A stretch of DNA of 64,000 nucleotides, taken from Tillus elongatus. Lineage: Eukaryota; Arthropoda; Insecta; Coleoptera; Cleridae. This document shows, piece by piece, positions 1-10,381 of the stretch. The notes beneath the pieces were generated by a model that saw only the letters and a program-made list of their open reading frames with translations, ran no database searches and had not been told where the DNA came from. The position numbers were made by a program, and so were the translations under genes. The stretch lies in NCBI GenBank assembly GCA_964006375.1, contig OZ023269.1, forward strand, positions 125,930,723 to 125,994,722, given 5' to 3'. Each line of letters starts with the position of its first letter. The first letter of the stretch is position 1.

Positions 1-399
1 TTAAATCAGGCAAATATATAATTAAATCACCTGCAATATCAAGCTACACACGAGATAATTCTATGTATTGCAAATTAAATCTGATATCTAAATATTTGAT
101 CTACCCAAGGTCGTATTAGATAAGGTAATCGCATAAAATTGCCAGGTATTTAAAAATTATTGGTGAACTATTTGATGCATATCTTTGGTTATGTGACACG
201 TTTTTACCTTTCTCTCCAAGTTGATGTACTACCTTCACCTTTAAATTACTTGTTGATATTTATTCGTAATAATATTATTATTGTGCTAATGACAAAGTGA
301 TGTAAAACTATTTATATTATATTCTATTGTTATTTTGTAGCGACAACTAAATTCAGCGTGAGTTTCCTTTTTATCTCTAAAGTTTATCACAACAACGTT
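1..399. other. Intergenic, nothing recognised
   Basis: AT-rich DNA with short stop-riddled frames. I see no coding homology, no clear repeat family and no RNA gene before the repeat head at 401. Confidence 0.5.
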
Positions 400-985
400 T
401 TAGTGAATTTTCTTAAAAAAAAATTCACTAATGAGGAGATCCCGAATTTTCAATTTTTAAAATAAATTCTTCAAAAGACCGCGCACTAGGCCCTTTAGAA
501 CCCAAATCCAGGGCCAGTTTCAATTTTTATATGTTATGACAACGATAACTCAAAAAATAATGGTCCGATTTTGATATAATTTGGCACATACCTTCCTTTT
601 GCAAGTGGCTTGAACAACTTCGTTAGTCAGGAAAATCTGCCGTGTTCCCGGAAAATTTTGTGTTTTCTTTCGAAATTTTTTTTATCTCCGGAAGTAACAC
701 AGCAACGGCAACCAAATTTGGTACTCTGGTTTCCGTCATAAAGGGTATCCTGTGTGCCAAAACTCAGATCTCTATCTTAAAAGACAAAAAAGTTAAAATG
801 TATTAAATATTACAGACAACGTTTATCTTTTCATGGCCGAGAAAGTTCAACAAGTACCAGAAAGATTATTTTGAGAATTTTATAATTTTTCTTCTGTAAA
901 TGTCAAACTGGAGATTTAAAACGTGAAAATTTGTATAACTATTGCGCTTTATGAAGGGAGAATATTGCATAAAATGTGTATTAGA
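400..985 (+). mobile_element. HINE-like (Helentron-associated) copy, no TA core
   Basis: The 5' head starts at 401 with AGTGAATTTT followed by its own complement AATTCACTAA, then the GAGGAGATCCCGA box. The family's ATAACTCAAAAAATA body motif follows at about 548. The usual (TA)n tract is missing here. The downstream body (about 800-985) is shared with 41690-41910 and, inverted, with 54560-54790, so it is a multi-copy variant. No terminal hairpin was found, so the 3' end is approximate. Confidence 0.7.
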
Positions 986-1009
986 ATGTTATAGATTTAT
1001 GCTACTCTC

Positions 1010-1137
1010 TATGTGAAAACTGGAACCTGTGTTGAACACTAATAAGTACACTTGGAGAAACCCAAATCACTAAAACACATCTTTTGGAGACCTTACGATC
1101 GTTTCGTTGACAATGTCAACATCTTTAGAATTTTCTT
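1010..1137 (-). repeat. PLE terminal-repeat fragment with decayed hammerhead-like core
   Basis: Shared with 38818-38935, 42450-42556 and 42918-43070: a segment running from ACTGGAACCTGTG through TAAGTACACTTGGAGAAACC to GATCGTTTCGTTGACAATG. On the minus strand it carries the GAAA and stem II parts of the hammerhead-like motif, but the CTGAAGA box reads CTAAAGA (G5 changed). This copy is therefore probably inactive. Confidence 0.6.
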
Positions 1138-1149
1138 CCTCTGAAGATG

Positions 1150-1622
1150 CATGTTGTGACTCCGTGTATTTTTGCATCTTCATCCAGAGTATTCCCATCT
1201 TCACCTGGTGATGGCTAATAAGCTTGAAACACGTGTATGCGGTTGTTTCTTTGCGGCTTTGTCCTTAACCCTTCTCCTTGTATAGTACATAAATGCCGTG
1301 TTATAAATCCTGCTATAGTTAATATAACTTCCTGGGCTCTGGATGCTCACGCAGGTGATTTCTTTGCCTCCGTGGCTTTTTTGGTTGTTTCCTTTGGATT
1401 GAGGGTCTTCCAAATGTTGCTGCAATTGTGCACTGGTTGCTTGTTGTGATTCCGTGTATTTTTGCATCTTCATCCAGAGTGTTCCCATCTTCACCTGGCT
1501 ATACCGTACTGACGATGGCTAATAAGCTTGAAACACGTGTATGCGGTTGTCTCATTGCGGCTTTGCCCTTAACCCTTCTCCTTGTATAGTACAGAAATGC
1601 CGTGTTATAAATCCTGTTATAG

Positions 1623-1628
<6 letters not shown>
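1150..1628 (+). repeat. Partial tandem dimer, ~294-bp unit, hammerhead-bearing
   Basis: The segment starting TGTTGTGACTCCGTG at 1150 recurs at 1444 (TGTTGTGATTCCGTG). The two copies stay alike for about 180 bp, giving a period near 294 bp. The first copy has lost about 15 bp containing the hammerhead CTGACGA box; the second keeps it. A ~300-bp tandem unit carrying a self-cleaving motif resembles animal retrozymes or PLE long terminal repeats. The long minus-strand open frames here are not similar to any protein I know. Confidence 0.6.
1503..1547 (+). ncRNA. Hammerhead ribozyme-like motif
   Basis: Stem I pairs ACCGTA (1503-1508) with TGCGGT (1542-1547). The core CTGACGA is at 1509-1515 and GAAA at 1530-1533. 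Stem II is weak: GCT pairs with AGC, with G-U and U-U closing positions. Stem III would be ACACGTGT (1533-1540), followed by the cleavage base A1541 (a GUA-type site). The core boxes are right; the weak stem II makes activity uncertain. Confidence 0.55.

Positions 1629-1708
<80 letters not shown>
1626..1708. repeat. (TA)n microsatellite, left target of mariner
   Basis: Uninterrupted TA tract ending at the CAGGGTCGC inverted-repeat tip of the mariner. A matching TA tract (3777-3841) lies on the other side, so the element landed inside one microsatellite. Confidence 0.9.
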
Positions 1709-1711
<3 letters not shown>

Positions 1712-2120
1712 GGTCGCTGATAAGTCTGGAAACGGTCGATTATCCGGGAAAATATACAAGGTGTCGAAAAAAGTTTTGTACAAAAGTTTTTGGGTTCTTC
1801 AATGTCTACTAGGCGGTGATAATTTCATTTATACAGGGTTGGTCATACAGGCGTGGCACACCAATATTAATTTTTTTTTAATGGAACACCCTATATATTA
1901 TTCGATATTTCAATCCTTTTCTTAATTTTGAGCAACATTTATCAGAAGCATGATGTACATAAACTCAATCGTTTCCGGGTAAAAAAATAAATAAAAATAA
2001 ACGCTATTGTTTTTAAAATCTATTGGATGAAGAACAAAAATAAATGAAAAGTAGAATATCTCTTGAAAACAATCTGTGAGTGAAAAGAACCGGTTGCGAT
2101 GTTTTTAACATTGTTTGAAA
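1709..2120. repeat. Left terminal inverted repeat of mariner
   Basis: Reverse complement of 3355-3776. Homology fades around 2120-2135, just beside the transposase stop codon. Confidence 0.9.
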
Positions 2121-2122
2121 TC

Positions 2123-3226
2123 CTATTTTATAAGATGTTCAAAGTGTTCTCCATTGACCTCCTGACAATAATGAATTCGCTTAACAAAACATTGCACTGC
2201 ATTTACAAGAGCGTTTTGAGGAATGTTATTAATTTCATGCACAATCCTTGCTTGCAACTCTTCAATATTCTGCGGTCTATTTTGGTAAATTAAATTTTTT
2301 ACATGACCCCACAAAAAAAAGTCAAGCGGCGTCATGTCGGGAGACCTAGCTGGCCATTCAATAGTTCCCCTGCGCCCTATCCATCTGCCAGGAAAGGTTT
2401 GATTCAGATATTCCCGTACCTCAATTCCAAAATGAGGGGGTGTCCCATCCTGCTGAAACCATATTTCTTCCGCTGGTAGATTTGGCTCGTTATTGTTCGG
2501 AAATAATCGACTAACGTCTGGAACAATTGATTCTTGCAAAAGTGTCAAATATCGAGTAGAGTTCAAATTACCGTGTATAAAATAAGGTCCTATGATATGT
2601 CCACCAATAATAGCACACCAAACATTTACTTTTTGCGGTCTTTGGGTGTGAATTTGTTCCATACAATGTGGGTTTTCGTCTGACTAGTACCTACAGTTGT
2701 GTCGGTTGACTTGTTCATTCAAACAAAATGTAGATTCGTCGGAAAACAAAATGTGGTTGGCAAAGTTAAAATTTTGGCGTAACTTCTCCATAATAAGTTC
2801 ACAGAACTCGATTCTGCGATCAAAATCGTCTTCACTCAGTTCTTGCAATAAATGAATTTTATATGGACGGAACTTTTCCCGCTTCGTAATCTTTTGAATT
2901 GAATATCGACTCATATTGTGATTTAAAGCCAATTGCTGTGCCGAAGTTTTCGGATTTTCCACCACATCCAATATTACATTCAAAGAATTTTCTTCATTTG
3001 TAACGGTTACTGGCCTTCCAGTTCTAGGTTTATCCTTGATACCGCCAGTTTCGTGAAAACGATGCAAAGTTTTCGAAACTGTGGATTTGGAGATCGATTC
3101 CCGCTCAGGATGCAACTCATTGAACATAATCACCACTTGAGCAAAACTTCGTGTTCTATCACCGTACCCTATCATCATTAAAATTTCGATACGTTCGGTT
3201 TCACTTAAACTTGCCATTTTGCACAA
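2123..3226 (-). pseudogene. Mariner-superfamily transposase (DD41D), one nonsense codon
   Basis: A reading frame of about 367 codons, broken only by a TAG at 2684-2686, where relatives have tryptophan (context HNCRY-stop-SDENPH). The N-terminal part (to about residue 110) holds two helix-turn-helix-like segments, including KSTVSKTLHRFHETGGIKD and the GRPVTVT linker. Catalytic residues: Asp in ILFSDEST, Asp in WFQQDGTPPH and Asp in SPDMTPLDFFLWG. I count 41 residues between the second and third, the spacing described for the rosa/DD41D group. The start at 3226 is the first Met; MASLSETERIEIL three codons in may be the true start. Product: cut-and-paste transposase acting at TA sites in the nucleus. 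Confidence 0.9.
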
Positions 3227-3354
3227 AAACTGTTGACACTAAATTACTAATGTTTCAAAACTGTTGACGCTGAATGAATGTTTGACATTCGTTGTCCTGG
3301 AAACATTTTAAAACAAAAGAATAATACTGCGTTTCTTATGGGCATCTTATCTTA

Positions 3355-3773
3355 TCTTGGGATTCCAAACAATGTTAAAAACATCGCAACCGGTTCTTTT
3401 CACACTCACAGATTGTTTTCAAGAGATATTCTACTTTTCATTTATTTTTGTTCTTCATCCAATAGATTTTAAAAACAGTAGCGTTTATTTTTATTTATTT
3501 TTTTACCCGGAAACGATTGAGTTTAGGTACATTATGCTTCTCATAAATGTTGCTCAAAATTAAGAGAAGGATTGAAATATCGAATAATATATAGGGTGTT
3601 CCATTAAAAAAAAATTAATATTGGTGTGCCACGCCTGTATGACCAACCCTGTATAAATAAAATTATCACCGCCTAGTAGACATTGAAGAACCCAAAAACT
3701 TTTGTATAAAACTTTTTTCGACACCTTGTATATTTTCCCGGATAATCGACCGTTTCCAGACTTATCAGCGACC

Positions 3774-3776
<3 letters not shown>
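3355..3776. repeat. Right terminal inverted repeat of mariner
   Basis: Mirror of 1709-2120, ending GCGACCCTG followed by the TA target duplication. Confidence 0.9.

Positions 3777-3841
<65 letters not shown>
3777..3841. repeat. (TA)n microsatellite, right flank of mariner
   Basis: Continuation of the TA tract interrupted by the mariner insertion. Confidence 0.9.
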
Positions 3842-3843
<2 letters not shown>

Positions 3844-4559
3844 TAACCTTGTATATGGGTGCTTAGGATCTAGTTTAAATTTATTTAAACAAATATATTG
3901 AAAGACCAACATATGTAATCTCTGAAAAATTATTCTTTGTATATTCATAAATTTGATAAAGAAAAGTAAGATTGTCTTGACACATTTCTTGATCAATATT
4001 TAAAATGATTAGAAGGTTTATTGCAGAAAGTATGTATGGCTACCTGCTGATGCAAAATAAGGTTAAGTATTAATCAAGATGCTAATGATGGTGCATGTAC
4101 TGACTTCAGGACAATAAATTGAAGAGCAACCAGCATGTAACAATTTTTGTTTAAAAAAACGTTTTAATTTATTATCATGAATTTCCTTGAATACAGAAGT
4201 CACCATTGGCGTAATATCCAGCTTTTCTGCTATTTGCATACTCGCTGCGCAACTATAGTATACCGTCATGTCAGTAGGTTAATATAAATATCGCCACAAA
4301 TTTATTTTGCATGTTTTCCAACAACTCACCTATGTAGTAGATCTGACTGAGTAAGCTGAGATGCAAAATTATCGCGTGACCAACTTACATATGAAAAAAT
4401 TCTACTATGAAGATTGACCTTTTTCTATAAATTGACCAATATATTAAATACAAATTTATTAAATAAACCTGTTAATCTAAATAAATAAAAATAAAATCAT
4501 AAATCTTAAAATGATCAGTTTAGAGAGTTTTCGATACTATACGAGTCAATACTTTCTAA
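3842..4559. other. No gene recognised
   Basis: AT-rich. A 68-codon minus-strand frame at 4063-4269 shows no family I know and no codon bias worth trusting. No repeat boundaries are visible. Confidence 0.4.
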
Positions 4560-4642
4560 ATGCCATAAAATTTCTTGAAAAGAGCGCGAATTAGAACCCC
4601 TGGTAGGTTAAATTGGGGTCAGTTTTTTATATGTTTATATAT
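4560..4642 (+). mobile_element. HINE-like head fragment, cut by LTR-like insertion
   Basis: Contains the family box GAGCGCGAATTAG, GGGGTCAG and TTTATATGTTTATATAT, then stops inside the TA core where the LTR-like element begins. The TA tract resumes at 6873. The usual head palindrome is eroded. Confidence 0.6.
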
Positions 4643-5001
4643 TGTCACGAAGTGACGTAATGGCCATTAGAAATCTAATTAGTTAACAGGGGAATAGATC
4701 CGTACCATCCGTATTTAATTTAATTTATTTTTGTTATTAAAACATTTAATAAAGTATAATTTCAAGAAAACGTCGCGAGATCGGAGGAAGGGTAAGGAGT
4801 ATAGCGGGTTGAGGTCGCCCAGGCGGGTCCTGCGGTGTGCGAAGCGATGAAGGCAGGGACGGCTGGTCTGGTCCACTACATACCTATGCGCACCTCGCAG
4901 CGCATACTTTGCGTGCCGTGCGAGAGCTAGGATATCGACTGTAACGCGCTCGACAAGTTAGTTCTTTTTCAGCAGTCGCAGGGGCCGTCACGGAGAGTAA
5001 C

Positions 5002-5142
5002 CAGCCACCGCCCGCGTCTTGATTCTTGGTGTTTGGTTGTATTGTGTATTTCAGTAGCGAGCGCAGAGCCAGGTCACAGAGAGGAAGCAGCCACCGTCCG
5101 CGTCTTGATTCATGGTATTTCTGTTTTATTGTGTATTTCAGG
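5002..5142. repeat. Tandem duplication, ~53 bp, period ~87
   Basis: CAGCCACCGCCCGCGTCTTG at 5002 recurs as CAGCCACCGTCCGCGTCTTG at 5089. Both copies run to ATTGTGTATTTCAG. Confidence 0.8.
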
Positions 5143-5515
5143 CCGGCCGTGGGAGAGTACGCAGCGATTCGTTAGGTGCACCAGCTTAGTAGAGTTAGCA
5201 GCTGTGGCAAGTGGAGAACGCCGTCTTCAGCAGGTCGCTTATTTCCGCTTCGTTTAGGTGGGTCGCTGTCTCTGTAGCTGTACGGTGCAGGGCCTGTATG
5301 AAAGGGGTTTTCCACGGATCGACATCTCTCTCTGGCGCGGACACCAGGGCGCGCTTGGTGGCCTTCGCCAGAGGTGACGTTAAAGTCCAGGTGTGGAAAA
5401 TATATTGAATGTTGTTGTGTTTGTCAGTGGTTTTATTTCAGAGAGACGGCAGCAAGCGAGCTTCGGATAAATAGGCCCATCGTTCGTTTCTGTCTGTATC
5501 CGCGGGGCGACCTGG

Positions 5516-6094
5516 GGGAGCCGGGGCTCGCGTTCCTTGGCTGGAGTCTTCCCGAGAGCGCGAGAGCACTAGCAAAGCGGGCGACTGCACGTTGATTTGA
5601 ACCGGGGGGCGGTCTAGCCACGACCAAATCATCCCAAAGCGGTCTCCCGTGGCGCAGCTCTCGTGCTCCTGGATCTGGACGCCAGCGGGGATATTTCGGG
5701 CTGCAGTAGGTCTCCACCACTCCTGGCGATCGAAACAGTCTGGCGATACCCGGTGCCCCGACTGTCCGGCTGACATTATTGGGAAAACCTTGTCGTTTTC
5801 AGTCTTCGGGGGAAAAGCCATATGTTTCCGTCGGGAGACGCAAAGGGGTCGCGTTCCTGGGCTGGAGTCTTCCCGAGAACGCGAGAGCACTAGCAAAGCG
5901 GCCGACTGCACGTTGATTTGAACTCGGGCGGCGGACTAGCCACGATCAAATCATCCCAAAGCGGTCTCCCGTGGCGCAGCTCTCGTGCTCCTGGATCTGG
6001 ACGACAGCAGGGATATTTCGGGCTGCAGTAGGTCTCCACCATTCCTGGCGATCGAAACAGTCTGGCGATACCCGGTATCCCGACCGTCCTGAAG
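5516..6094. repeat. Direct duplication, ~250 bp, period ~333
   Basis: The block with GGCTGGAGTCTTCCCGAGA through CGATCGAAACAGTCTGGCGA occurs at about 5516-5775 and again at about 5848-6094 with few changes. It creates open GC-rich frames on both strands that I do not regard as genes. Confidence 0.85.
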
Positions 6095-6869
6095 GCACCG
6101 CCTGGAGGCTGTGCTTTCTTTTATCTTGATAGTGAGGACTTCCTTTATTTTGTCGAGGGGAAATTTCCATCTCCCTAGGGAGACACTTCCTCCGGTCGTA
6201 GAGAGTCTGTATGACTGCAACGCATGCTTGAGGGTCCGTAATTAATATTGCATGCCCGCTTAAACCGACCACCCGTCCGGTGCCTTGCTTTGGCGATCCT
6301 GGGACGCTTCTTCCCGCTTACAACCCGCGAGTTTACCACCCCTATTCGTGATACCGTCCGTGTAACTCGCGAATATTTCAGTTTCTGCCTCTGGTCTCTA
6401 ATACATTGATTAGTTGTCAAATAAGTTAGTTTAAACGTGGGGTATACCGGGAGAATCCCTTGTGCAAATATTTCTTTGTATATATTTTGTAAATATTTCC
6501 CCACCAATACTTTTGTAAATAGATCATTTGTTTTATACGGTATTTCATTTAAAGCTTCCCAACCAATCCACCCCAACGTAATACGTAACATCCTGATCTC
6601 TAATGCATAGGCCATAATTAAGGAGTCCTGAGGGACTTCGCCTGAGGACTTAGGTGAACCCTGTCTCCACTGAAGTTTACCCCGGGTCCGTGTAGCTGTA
6701 AATAGCAACCGAGGACAGATATATAGTCCTGAGGGAGCGCAGCGTCTTCCTTTAAACCCACGCTGCTGGCGCCTGAGCAAATCCCGTAAATAAAGCCGTA
6801 TTGATAAGGTTATCCCGTGGGAACCTCCCCATATTAGGGAAAGATAACCTTATCCCGATTTGACCCCTC

Positions 6870-6872
<3 letters not shown>

Positions 6873-6937
<65 letters not shown>
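6873..6937. repeat. (TA)n tract, right of LTR-like element
   Basis: The resumed core of the HINE-like copy whose head is at 4560-4642. The rest of that copy is not recognisable downstream. Confidence 0.8.
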
Positions 6938-6944
<7 letters not shown>

Positions 6945-7844
6945 AAAGGAGGGGAGTTTAAGTGACTTGCTTATTGTATATATTATGTTTTGTATATTGA
7001 ACATAGGTTGTTTTTATTGTATATTATTTAAATTATATATGTGTCATTAGGTATTTTAGGTGTAATAAATGTTTGTTTATATTAGTATTTATTTTGTTAA
7101 TACGTGACTCTTTTTGTATCTAATTATGTTGGGCGCCTTTTGTTTTGCTCAAAATGAATGTAATATTTTAGGACACTCGCTACAAATAGCTTTACAGCAA
7201 AACTAATATTTCTCTTAAATGTCAAATGATACTCTTGTTATAGCTTTTAGTCTATGGAATTTCGCTTATGGTATTATTTATGTATAAATTTAAAATATAT
7301 GTATATTATCCAAAAAAAATCTGATAGAATAAATATTTGCCTGGTCCTTTTTTTTTTACCACAGCTATATTGTTGCGCCTCTCCTTCTCTACAAGGAATA
7401 TTTGATAGTTGGGTTCCTAGAGACGAAAATTCTCACACTTGCAGCATCTATGGTGCTGTTGCTGAACCTATGTACTTTACTTTATGCTTTATTAGTCAAT
7501 GGATATACGTGACAGCGGTTATAAGAGAGAAATATACTGTTAAAAGTTTGAAAAAACATTTATTCTGAATTATTGATTGTTTTGTTGAACTTATTTATAA
7601 AATTTTCTTTAAACTTATTGGACTTATTTGGGATCGCTCTATTTCTTATTAATAAAAATCTGACGGCTCTTATTATGATGATTACAAATTTGCTTACTAT
7701 TGTTTAAATGTGAGTTTCAAGTAATTCATAACAACCATTTTTAAGATCACATCTCCTTGGTTACCAAAGGTAGCAAAGCGAGGTTCCCATGGTAACTGAT
7801 ATCAGTTAAAATAATTCGATTTTTCAAACAAAATATAGTCCATT
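6938..7844. other. No gene recognised
   Basis: A 104-codon plus-strand frame (7254-7568) has several hydrophobic stretches but no recognisable family, and the region has no splice or promoter context I can defend. TTTGTATATTG-type AT repeats are frequent. Confidence 0.4.
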
Positions 7845-8835
7845 TTTAAAATTCACTCCTGCATCAATTGGATGCTGTTTAGAGGAATTGCCATCCACGG
7901 CAACAGAAATGATCCGGCTGGGGAGGAAATTCGTTGTCGAGGTACAGAGTTTTGATGGTAGGCCATAGACCGGAAGTTTATTAAGCAGCGCTGTGTGCCA
8001 GACCTGGTCGAATCCATGTCTGGTGACCTGGACAGTAAAAGGGTGCATTCACTCTGTTCCCCTGGTAGATAGATCTGTTGGGGGCAGCAGGTAGAGGAAC
8101 AATGGAAGAAAGCTCCACTGAGCAGTGCCCGTGCAGATACCTATAAAAGAGAGAGAGAGAGGTCACCAACGGCACGTCGTTGGGCAGGGGATGGTAGCCT
8201 TTGGGTGAGGGTAGGGTCACCTATGAGACGTATAGCTCTCTTCTGAATGGAGTCCAGGATAGCGAGTGTCGAAGCGGCAACGGCACCCCAGATGTCGGAG
8301 CAGTATTCGAGGCTTGGCCTTATTTGTGAAGTATATGAGGTATAGAGATTAGCTGGTGAAAATTATTTGCGAGCCCGGAAGAGGAAACCTAATTTCTTAG
8401 CAGCCGCTTCTGCAATTGATGTGACATGTGGGTGCCAATTGAGATTTCGATCCACAGAAAGGCCAACAAGTGCAAAGGACTCATTATTTGGTGGAATTGA
8501 ATTGTACAATATCTCTTCTTCCCAGTCTAATATTTTTTGGAGACCCACAGAGACAGAACCCTCCATGAGTCTGCGATCCTCATCTAATTGGGCTAAAAAA
8601 CAGGCTAGAATATTGTATATTTGAGCGGAGGGTGTTGTCATCCGCGTAACTGTGAACTGGGTTGGATGTGCTAGAGAGGAGGTCATTGATGTGGATAAGA
8701 AACAAAGTAGGGGCTAAAGCTGAACCTTGCGGGACTCCAGCATTAATTGGATACAGTTTAGAGGAATGGCATAGCATTTCCACATTCTTTGATCTCGAAT
8801 TGTATAAAATGATGATCACACAAGGACTCTTCATC
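7845..8835 (-). pseudogene. LINE family A reverse transcriptase, rearranged fragment
   Basis: On the minus strand, from 8834 down: motif B (AGVPQGSALAPTLF), motif C (SYADD), then the thumb and C-terminal region (LSVDRNLNWH, FLFRARK, TLPSPKG, VNAPFYCPGHQ). After the C-terminal part, from about 8015 to 7850, comes an upstream RT part (FDQVWHTALLNKLPVYGL, motif A side) ending HPIDAGV. The order is thus permuted relative to 17135-18461. Both outer ends lie in the same ~30-bp stretch around P-I-N/D-AGV. Frameshifts and stops are common, so it is non-functional. Confidence 0.85.
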
Positions 8836-9299
8836 TAGTACTTGCCATTCTATGGTCCTGAAGATGGCTGCTTGTTGTCCGAAAGATATATGGAATAAAT
8901 AGATAATTGTCTGGAGGGAAAAGCCTATCATATAAACTGTATTTTATAGTTCAAAAAAGTGCAAACAACAAGTGTTGGAGCATTGTTTTTCTATTAGCAG
9001 TATCCAAGCCATTTTATAAAAATATGATTATAGTATTTTTTTAGCTATTTCTTTTAAATAGAGAATAATAAGTTACATATTTCTTAGTCAAGCAGCGAAT
9101 TGAGGGACAATCTAAATGTGGATTTTTTCAACTGCGGCTGTTCTTGATTATTTCGGAAATTTTTTAAACAGGATAAAAGACAATGATCAAGGGGCTACGA
9201 TTCATTCACAGCCAGAGTTAAAGTGAAATCAAGCGACTTGTATTTTTTTAAATATAAGTGATATGTATAAAAAAAGGTAAGATGCTTACTGGCAATTAG
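8836..9299. other. No gene recognised
   Basis: Includes CCTGAAGATGGCTG...CCGAAAG at 8861-8886, which loosely resembles a hammerhead core but has no good stem I or II. Otherwise unremarkable AT-rich sequence. Confidence 0.4.
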
Positions 9300-9480
9300 G
9301 CCATTGCTGACCCTTTTTGCTCATCTAAACTAACCTACCCTCCACCTTGAGCTCGATCTCAACGACGACAGTGATTTGAAAAATCATCCGCCGCCGGTGA
9401 GGCTCGAACCGTCGTCCCCCGAATCCGTATTGTAAAGTCTGAATCGACTTTCCCGCACGGCCACGGAGGCGCCAGTGATA
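9300..9480 (-). mobile_element. tRNA-headed SINE
   Basis: On the minus strand the head (9475 to about 9395) shows an A-box-like CGTGGCCGTGCGGG and a clean B-box GGTTCGAGCC, as in tRNA-derived RNA polymerase III promoters. A unique body follows and ends near CTTACCTTTTTTT (about 9280). The flanks were not tested for a target duplication, so the boundaries are approximate. A decayed tRNA gene is less likely because the body continues past the head. Confidence 0.6.
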
Positions 9481-10086
9481 TGTATAAGTCCAGGTGTATA
9501 TCTATTAAAGTATACATAGAGGTAACATTAAGATATAATCCATACATTTTAGACAGGGTAACACCTTTGAGTTGTATTTCACTGCATCTGGTAACACCAC
9601 AGCTTTGAAACAAGTACGGGAGTAAAACGTATGAATATTCACACACTCGTTTTTGAATTCCTCAATGCTGATTTATTTATAGAAACGAGCAAACATGCCG
9701 TTCAACAGTTTAACTTTACATTATTTAATGTACTGGAATCAATATCGACTTTCAGTAACTTTAATAATTACTCCCTCTGTCATTTCTTTCCTTCTTTCGT
9801 TTCCTTTTATCTACTTTGTGATGTCATAAGTAAATATGTTTGCCCCACGTTGTGTTTGCACGCTGAATATGTATACAGAACTGTGTATTTGTCGTTTTGT
9901 TCACATAATACTAATTTATGTGAAGGTAATTATTATTCTCAACACTAAACATAACTTTATTTGGTCTTGTCTCTACCCAGTTTATTGTTTTGCGACAAAC
10001 CTAATTTTCCCGTTCTAAACTTTCTACGCAGAGTTAATTTCATGTCGTCAAAACTGGTAACATAAATTTAATCAATAAAAAAGCCT
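9481..10086. other. No gene recognised
   Basis: A 105-codon plus-strand frame (9631-9948) is cysteine and phenylalanine rich but matches nothing I know. No repeat signature. Confidence 0.4.
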
Positions 10087-10311
10087 GGACGCAGCAAGTG
10101 CGTTATGGTAGTAAATATTCATAGAAATGATCTGGCACAAAATATTTTATTATAACTTTTTTTTCTTGCAACATCGAAATCTATATTTTGGTGTATAGTT
10201 TACTTTTTATATCATAAACCTACCTACCAAATTTAGTTATCATAGCTTTTTTATTTTTGAGATAAAAATTTCGAATGAAAACTCAAAATTTTCCCGGAAA
10301 ACCAAGCTCGA
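10087..10311 (-). mobile_element. HINE-like 3' half
   Basis: Begins (as the element's 3' end) with CTGGACGCAGCAAGTGCGTTA at 10085, the complement of the family terminal hairpin. Its body matches 20640-20800 of the copy at 20486. It abuts an opposite-facing head at 10312. Confidence 0.75.
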
Positions 10312-10381
10312 TTTTTAGTGAATTTTTATTTTAAAAATTCACTAATAGAGAGGTATCGATGGTGAGACTTTGCAAAAATTC
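10312..10381 (+). mobile_element. HINE-like head (type with GAGAGGTATCGATGG)
   Basis: AGTGAATTTTTATTTTAAAAATTCACTA palindrome (10317-10344) followed by ATAGAGAGGTATCGATGGTG. The same head variant occurs at 60170-60222. It is truncated where the ribozyme-bearing element begins. Confidence 0.7.

Larger units (their letters stand above)
1709..3776 (-). mobile_element. Mariner-type DNA transposon, DD41D, nearly complete
   Basis: The element is about 2.07 kb, flanked by TA on both sides and starting CAGGGTCGC / ending GCGACCCTG. The inverted repeats are about 415 bp and nearly identical, with only around ten differences by eye. A single transposase gene on the minus strand fills the interior and ends at the inner edge of the left inverted repeat. 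At 1835 a second inverted-repeat-like tip (CAGGGTTGGTCATAC) appears, mirrored at about 3652. The structure could be one element with very long inverted repeats, or one element inserted at the centre of a palindromic relative. High arm identity and a lone nonsense codon suggest a fairly recent insertion. Confidence 0.88.
4643..6872 (+). mobile_element. LTR-like element (probable solo LTR), GC-rich
   Basis: Starts TGTCACGAAG and ends CCCCTCACA, so the ends are TG...CA with a TGT/ACA terminal pair, flanked by ATAT on both sides. Because the target is a TA microsatellite, the ATAT duplication is weak evidence on its own. A reversed relative at 32104-32450 also stops at the same TG end, which supports a real boundary. 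There is no gag or pol. Composition changes sharply from AT-rich to GC-rich between about 4780 and 6340. Internal direct duplications occur at 5002-5142 and 5516-6094. The sequence AATAAA occurs near 4750 and 6787. At 2.2 kb it is long for a solo LTR; a non-coding composite is the alternative. Confidence 0.5.

Noticed and set aside
1201..1783. Open frames ending in IYIYIY runs as proteins
   Set aside because: They are reads through TA microsatellites; the same holds at 12185, 28225, 49688, 56186, 57304 and 59901.
4063..4269. 68-codon frame as a gene
   Set aside because: No homology, no context, length expected by chance.
5433..6780. Long GC-rich open frames inside the LTR-like element as proteins
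   Set aside because: Frames overlap on both strands, arise from internal duplication and high GC, and show no domain.
7254..7568. 104-codon frame as a membrane protein gene
   Set aside because: Hydrophobic stretches occur by chance in AT-rich DNA; no homology or splice context.
8861..8905. CTGAAGATGG...CCGAAAG as a further hammerhead
   Set aside because: Core boxes are present, but stem II has only two good pairs, stem I fails after two, and there is no clear cleavage site.
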